Shown: positions 63,339-64,000 of the stretch, piece by piece | Layout: each line of letters opens with the position of its first letter | Position numbering within the stretch: the stretch's first letter is position 1 | Assembly (NCBI RefSeq): GCF_000017685.1 | Contig: NC_010844.1 | Location: 1 to 64,000 of the forward strand | DNA from: Leptospira biflexa serovar Patoc strain 'Patoc 1 (Paris)' | GTDB lineage: Bacteria; Spirochaetota; Leptospiria; Leptospirales; Leptospiraceae | Direction of reading: 5' to 3' | Length of the DNA: 64,000 nucleotides | Program-made: the position numbers and the translations under genes | Notes under the pieces: generated by a model | Database searches by the model: none | Seen by the model: the letters and a program-made list of their open reading frames with translations, nothing else | What the model was told of the DNA's origin: nothing

Positions 63339-64000
63339 TTAGCTAATGATTTGATTGCGACCAGAAGACTTTGCTTCGTATAAATTTTTATCAGCAATTT
63401 TCAACAATTCCTGATTCGATTGAATATCAGATAAATCTCCACCAGCGACTCCGCCACTAAACGTAAAATGGAAGATCTGATCCGTATCAGACTTCATCTC
63501 AAGTTTTGAAACATTCTCTCTCACTCGGTCTAAAATCCTTGTCGCATCGACAACGCCTGTCTCAGGAAAAAGGATGACAAACTCTTCCCCGCCAAAACGA
63601 GAAATGATGTCTGATTTTCGAAAACTGGTTTTTAATTCATGGGCTAATTGTTTGATCACTTGGTCTCCAATCTCATGCCCATAAGTGTCATTGATATTCT
63701 TAAATTTATCGATATCAATCATTGCCATTGATAATAGGCTATCATGCCTCTTACAACGTTGGAATTCTTGTTCGATTCTCTCTTCCATATAACGCCTGTT
63801 ATATAGGCCTGTCATGACATCTCGAATCGCAGTTTCACGCAACTGGTCATGTAAGGCTTTGATTCGTAAGGCACTAAAAATTCGAGCGAGTAACTCGATT
63901 TCTTTGGCAGGTTTCGTGATATAATCTGTTGCGCCTGCCTCTATCGCAATTTTAAAATATTCAGGTTCCGTATGGCCTGTTACCATAATGATCGGAAGCC
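63339..64000 (-). CDS. Response regulator with GGDEF domain (partial)
   Basis: The 5' end lies beyond the window. What is visible is the C-terminal part of a receiver domain (MVTGHTEPEYFKIAIEAGATDYITKPAKEIELLARI, with the conserved KP) followed by a complete diguanylate cyclase domain: DVMTGLYNRRYMEERI, MIDIDKFKNINDTYGHEIGDQ, I-site RKSD five residues before GGEEF, then DKNLYEAKSSGRN. It makes c-di-GMP upon phosphorylation. The N-terminal half of the receiver, with the phospho-Asp, is not in view. Confidence 0.88.
   Translation of the reverse strand, partial: LPIIMVTGHTEPEYFKIAIEAGATDYITKPAKEIELLARIFSALRIKALHDQLRETAIRDVMTGLYNRRYMEERIEQEFQRCKRHDSLLSMAMIDIDKFKNINDTYGHEIGDQVIKQLAHELKTSFRKSDIISRFGGEEFVILFPETGVVDATRILDRVRENVSKLEMKSDTDQIFHFTFSGGVAGGDLSDIQSNQELLKIADKNLYEAKSSGRNQIIS

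Overview
The window is AT-rich bacterial DNA that reads as Leptospira, probably the saprophytic L. biflexa clade. The reasons are the spirochaetal lipobox style (short signal peptides ending S-C or Q-C), two 7TM/MASE-type signalling proteins, the heme-uptake gene set, and a recC-recB-recD operon on a DNA that starts with its own parA-parB-rep module. From memory, the 74-kb replicon of L. biflexa carries recBCD; I could not check identity here. No rRNA, tRNA or CRISPR array was seen. The last gene runs off the right edge.

Layout. 1-3.3 kb: replicon maintenance (ParA, ParB, winged-helix Rep-like protein) with two near-identical palindromes flanking parA that look like the partition site/operator. 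3.3-5.7 kb: TetR/thioesterase pair, a second TetR, nucleoside phosphorylase PpnP and a YegP-like protein. 5.8-9.3 kb: a 7TM PP2C phosphatase and a MASE3 histidine kinase. 9.3-17 kb: a full heme-acquisition locus, with HemS-like protein and HmuV/U/T on the minus strand and, divergently, a lipoprotein, an HmuY-like lipoprotein and a TonB-dependent receptor. Two Fur-box-like sequences lie in the shared promoter region. 17-25.6 kb: recD, recB, recC. 26-33.4 kb: secreted hydrolase, AraC regulator with membrane domain, and two coupled proteins of unknown function.

33.4-51.2 kb is the accessory region: an ArdC-like antirestriction protein, a DDE-transposase insertion sequence, three single-gene cassettes each ending in a long attC-like site (an integron cassette array with no integrase in view), an IS481-type remnant, a three-gene operon of a type ISP restriction-modification enzyme with TcmP and a Gp37/Gp68 three-Cys protein, and a small island with an HUH-type replication/relaxase-like protein surrounded by repeats and hairpins. 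The third cassette encodes a CHAT (caspase-like) protease; this is the most interesting item in the window.

51.2-64 kb: a secreted metzincin lipoprotein and partner, a DUF167 protein, a MacAB-like ABC exporter (ATPase, permease, adaptor), a PAS histidine kinase, a TetR with a divergent DHFR-like reductase sharing a perfect palindrome, a Phd/VapC-type toxin-antitoxin pair, a SpoU RNA methyltransferase, an SrkA-like kinase and a truncated response-regulator diguanylate cyclase.

All assignments come from reading motifs by eye; no database or structure search was run.
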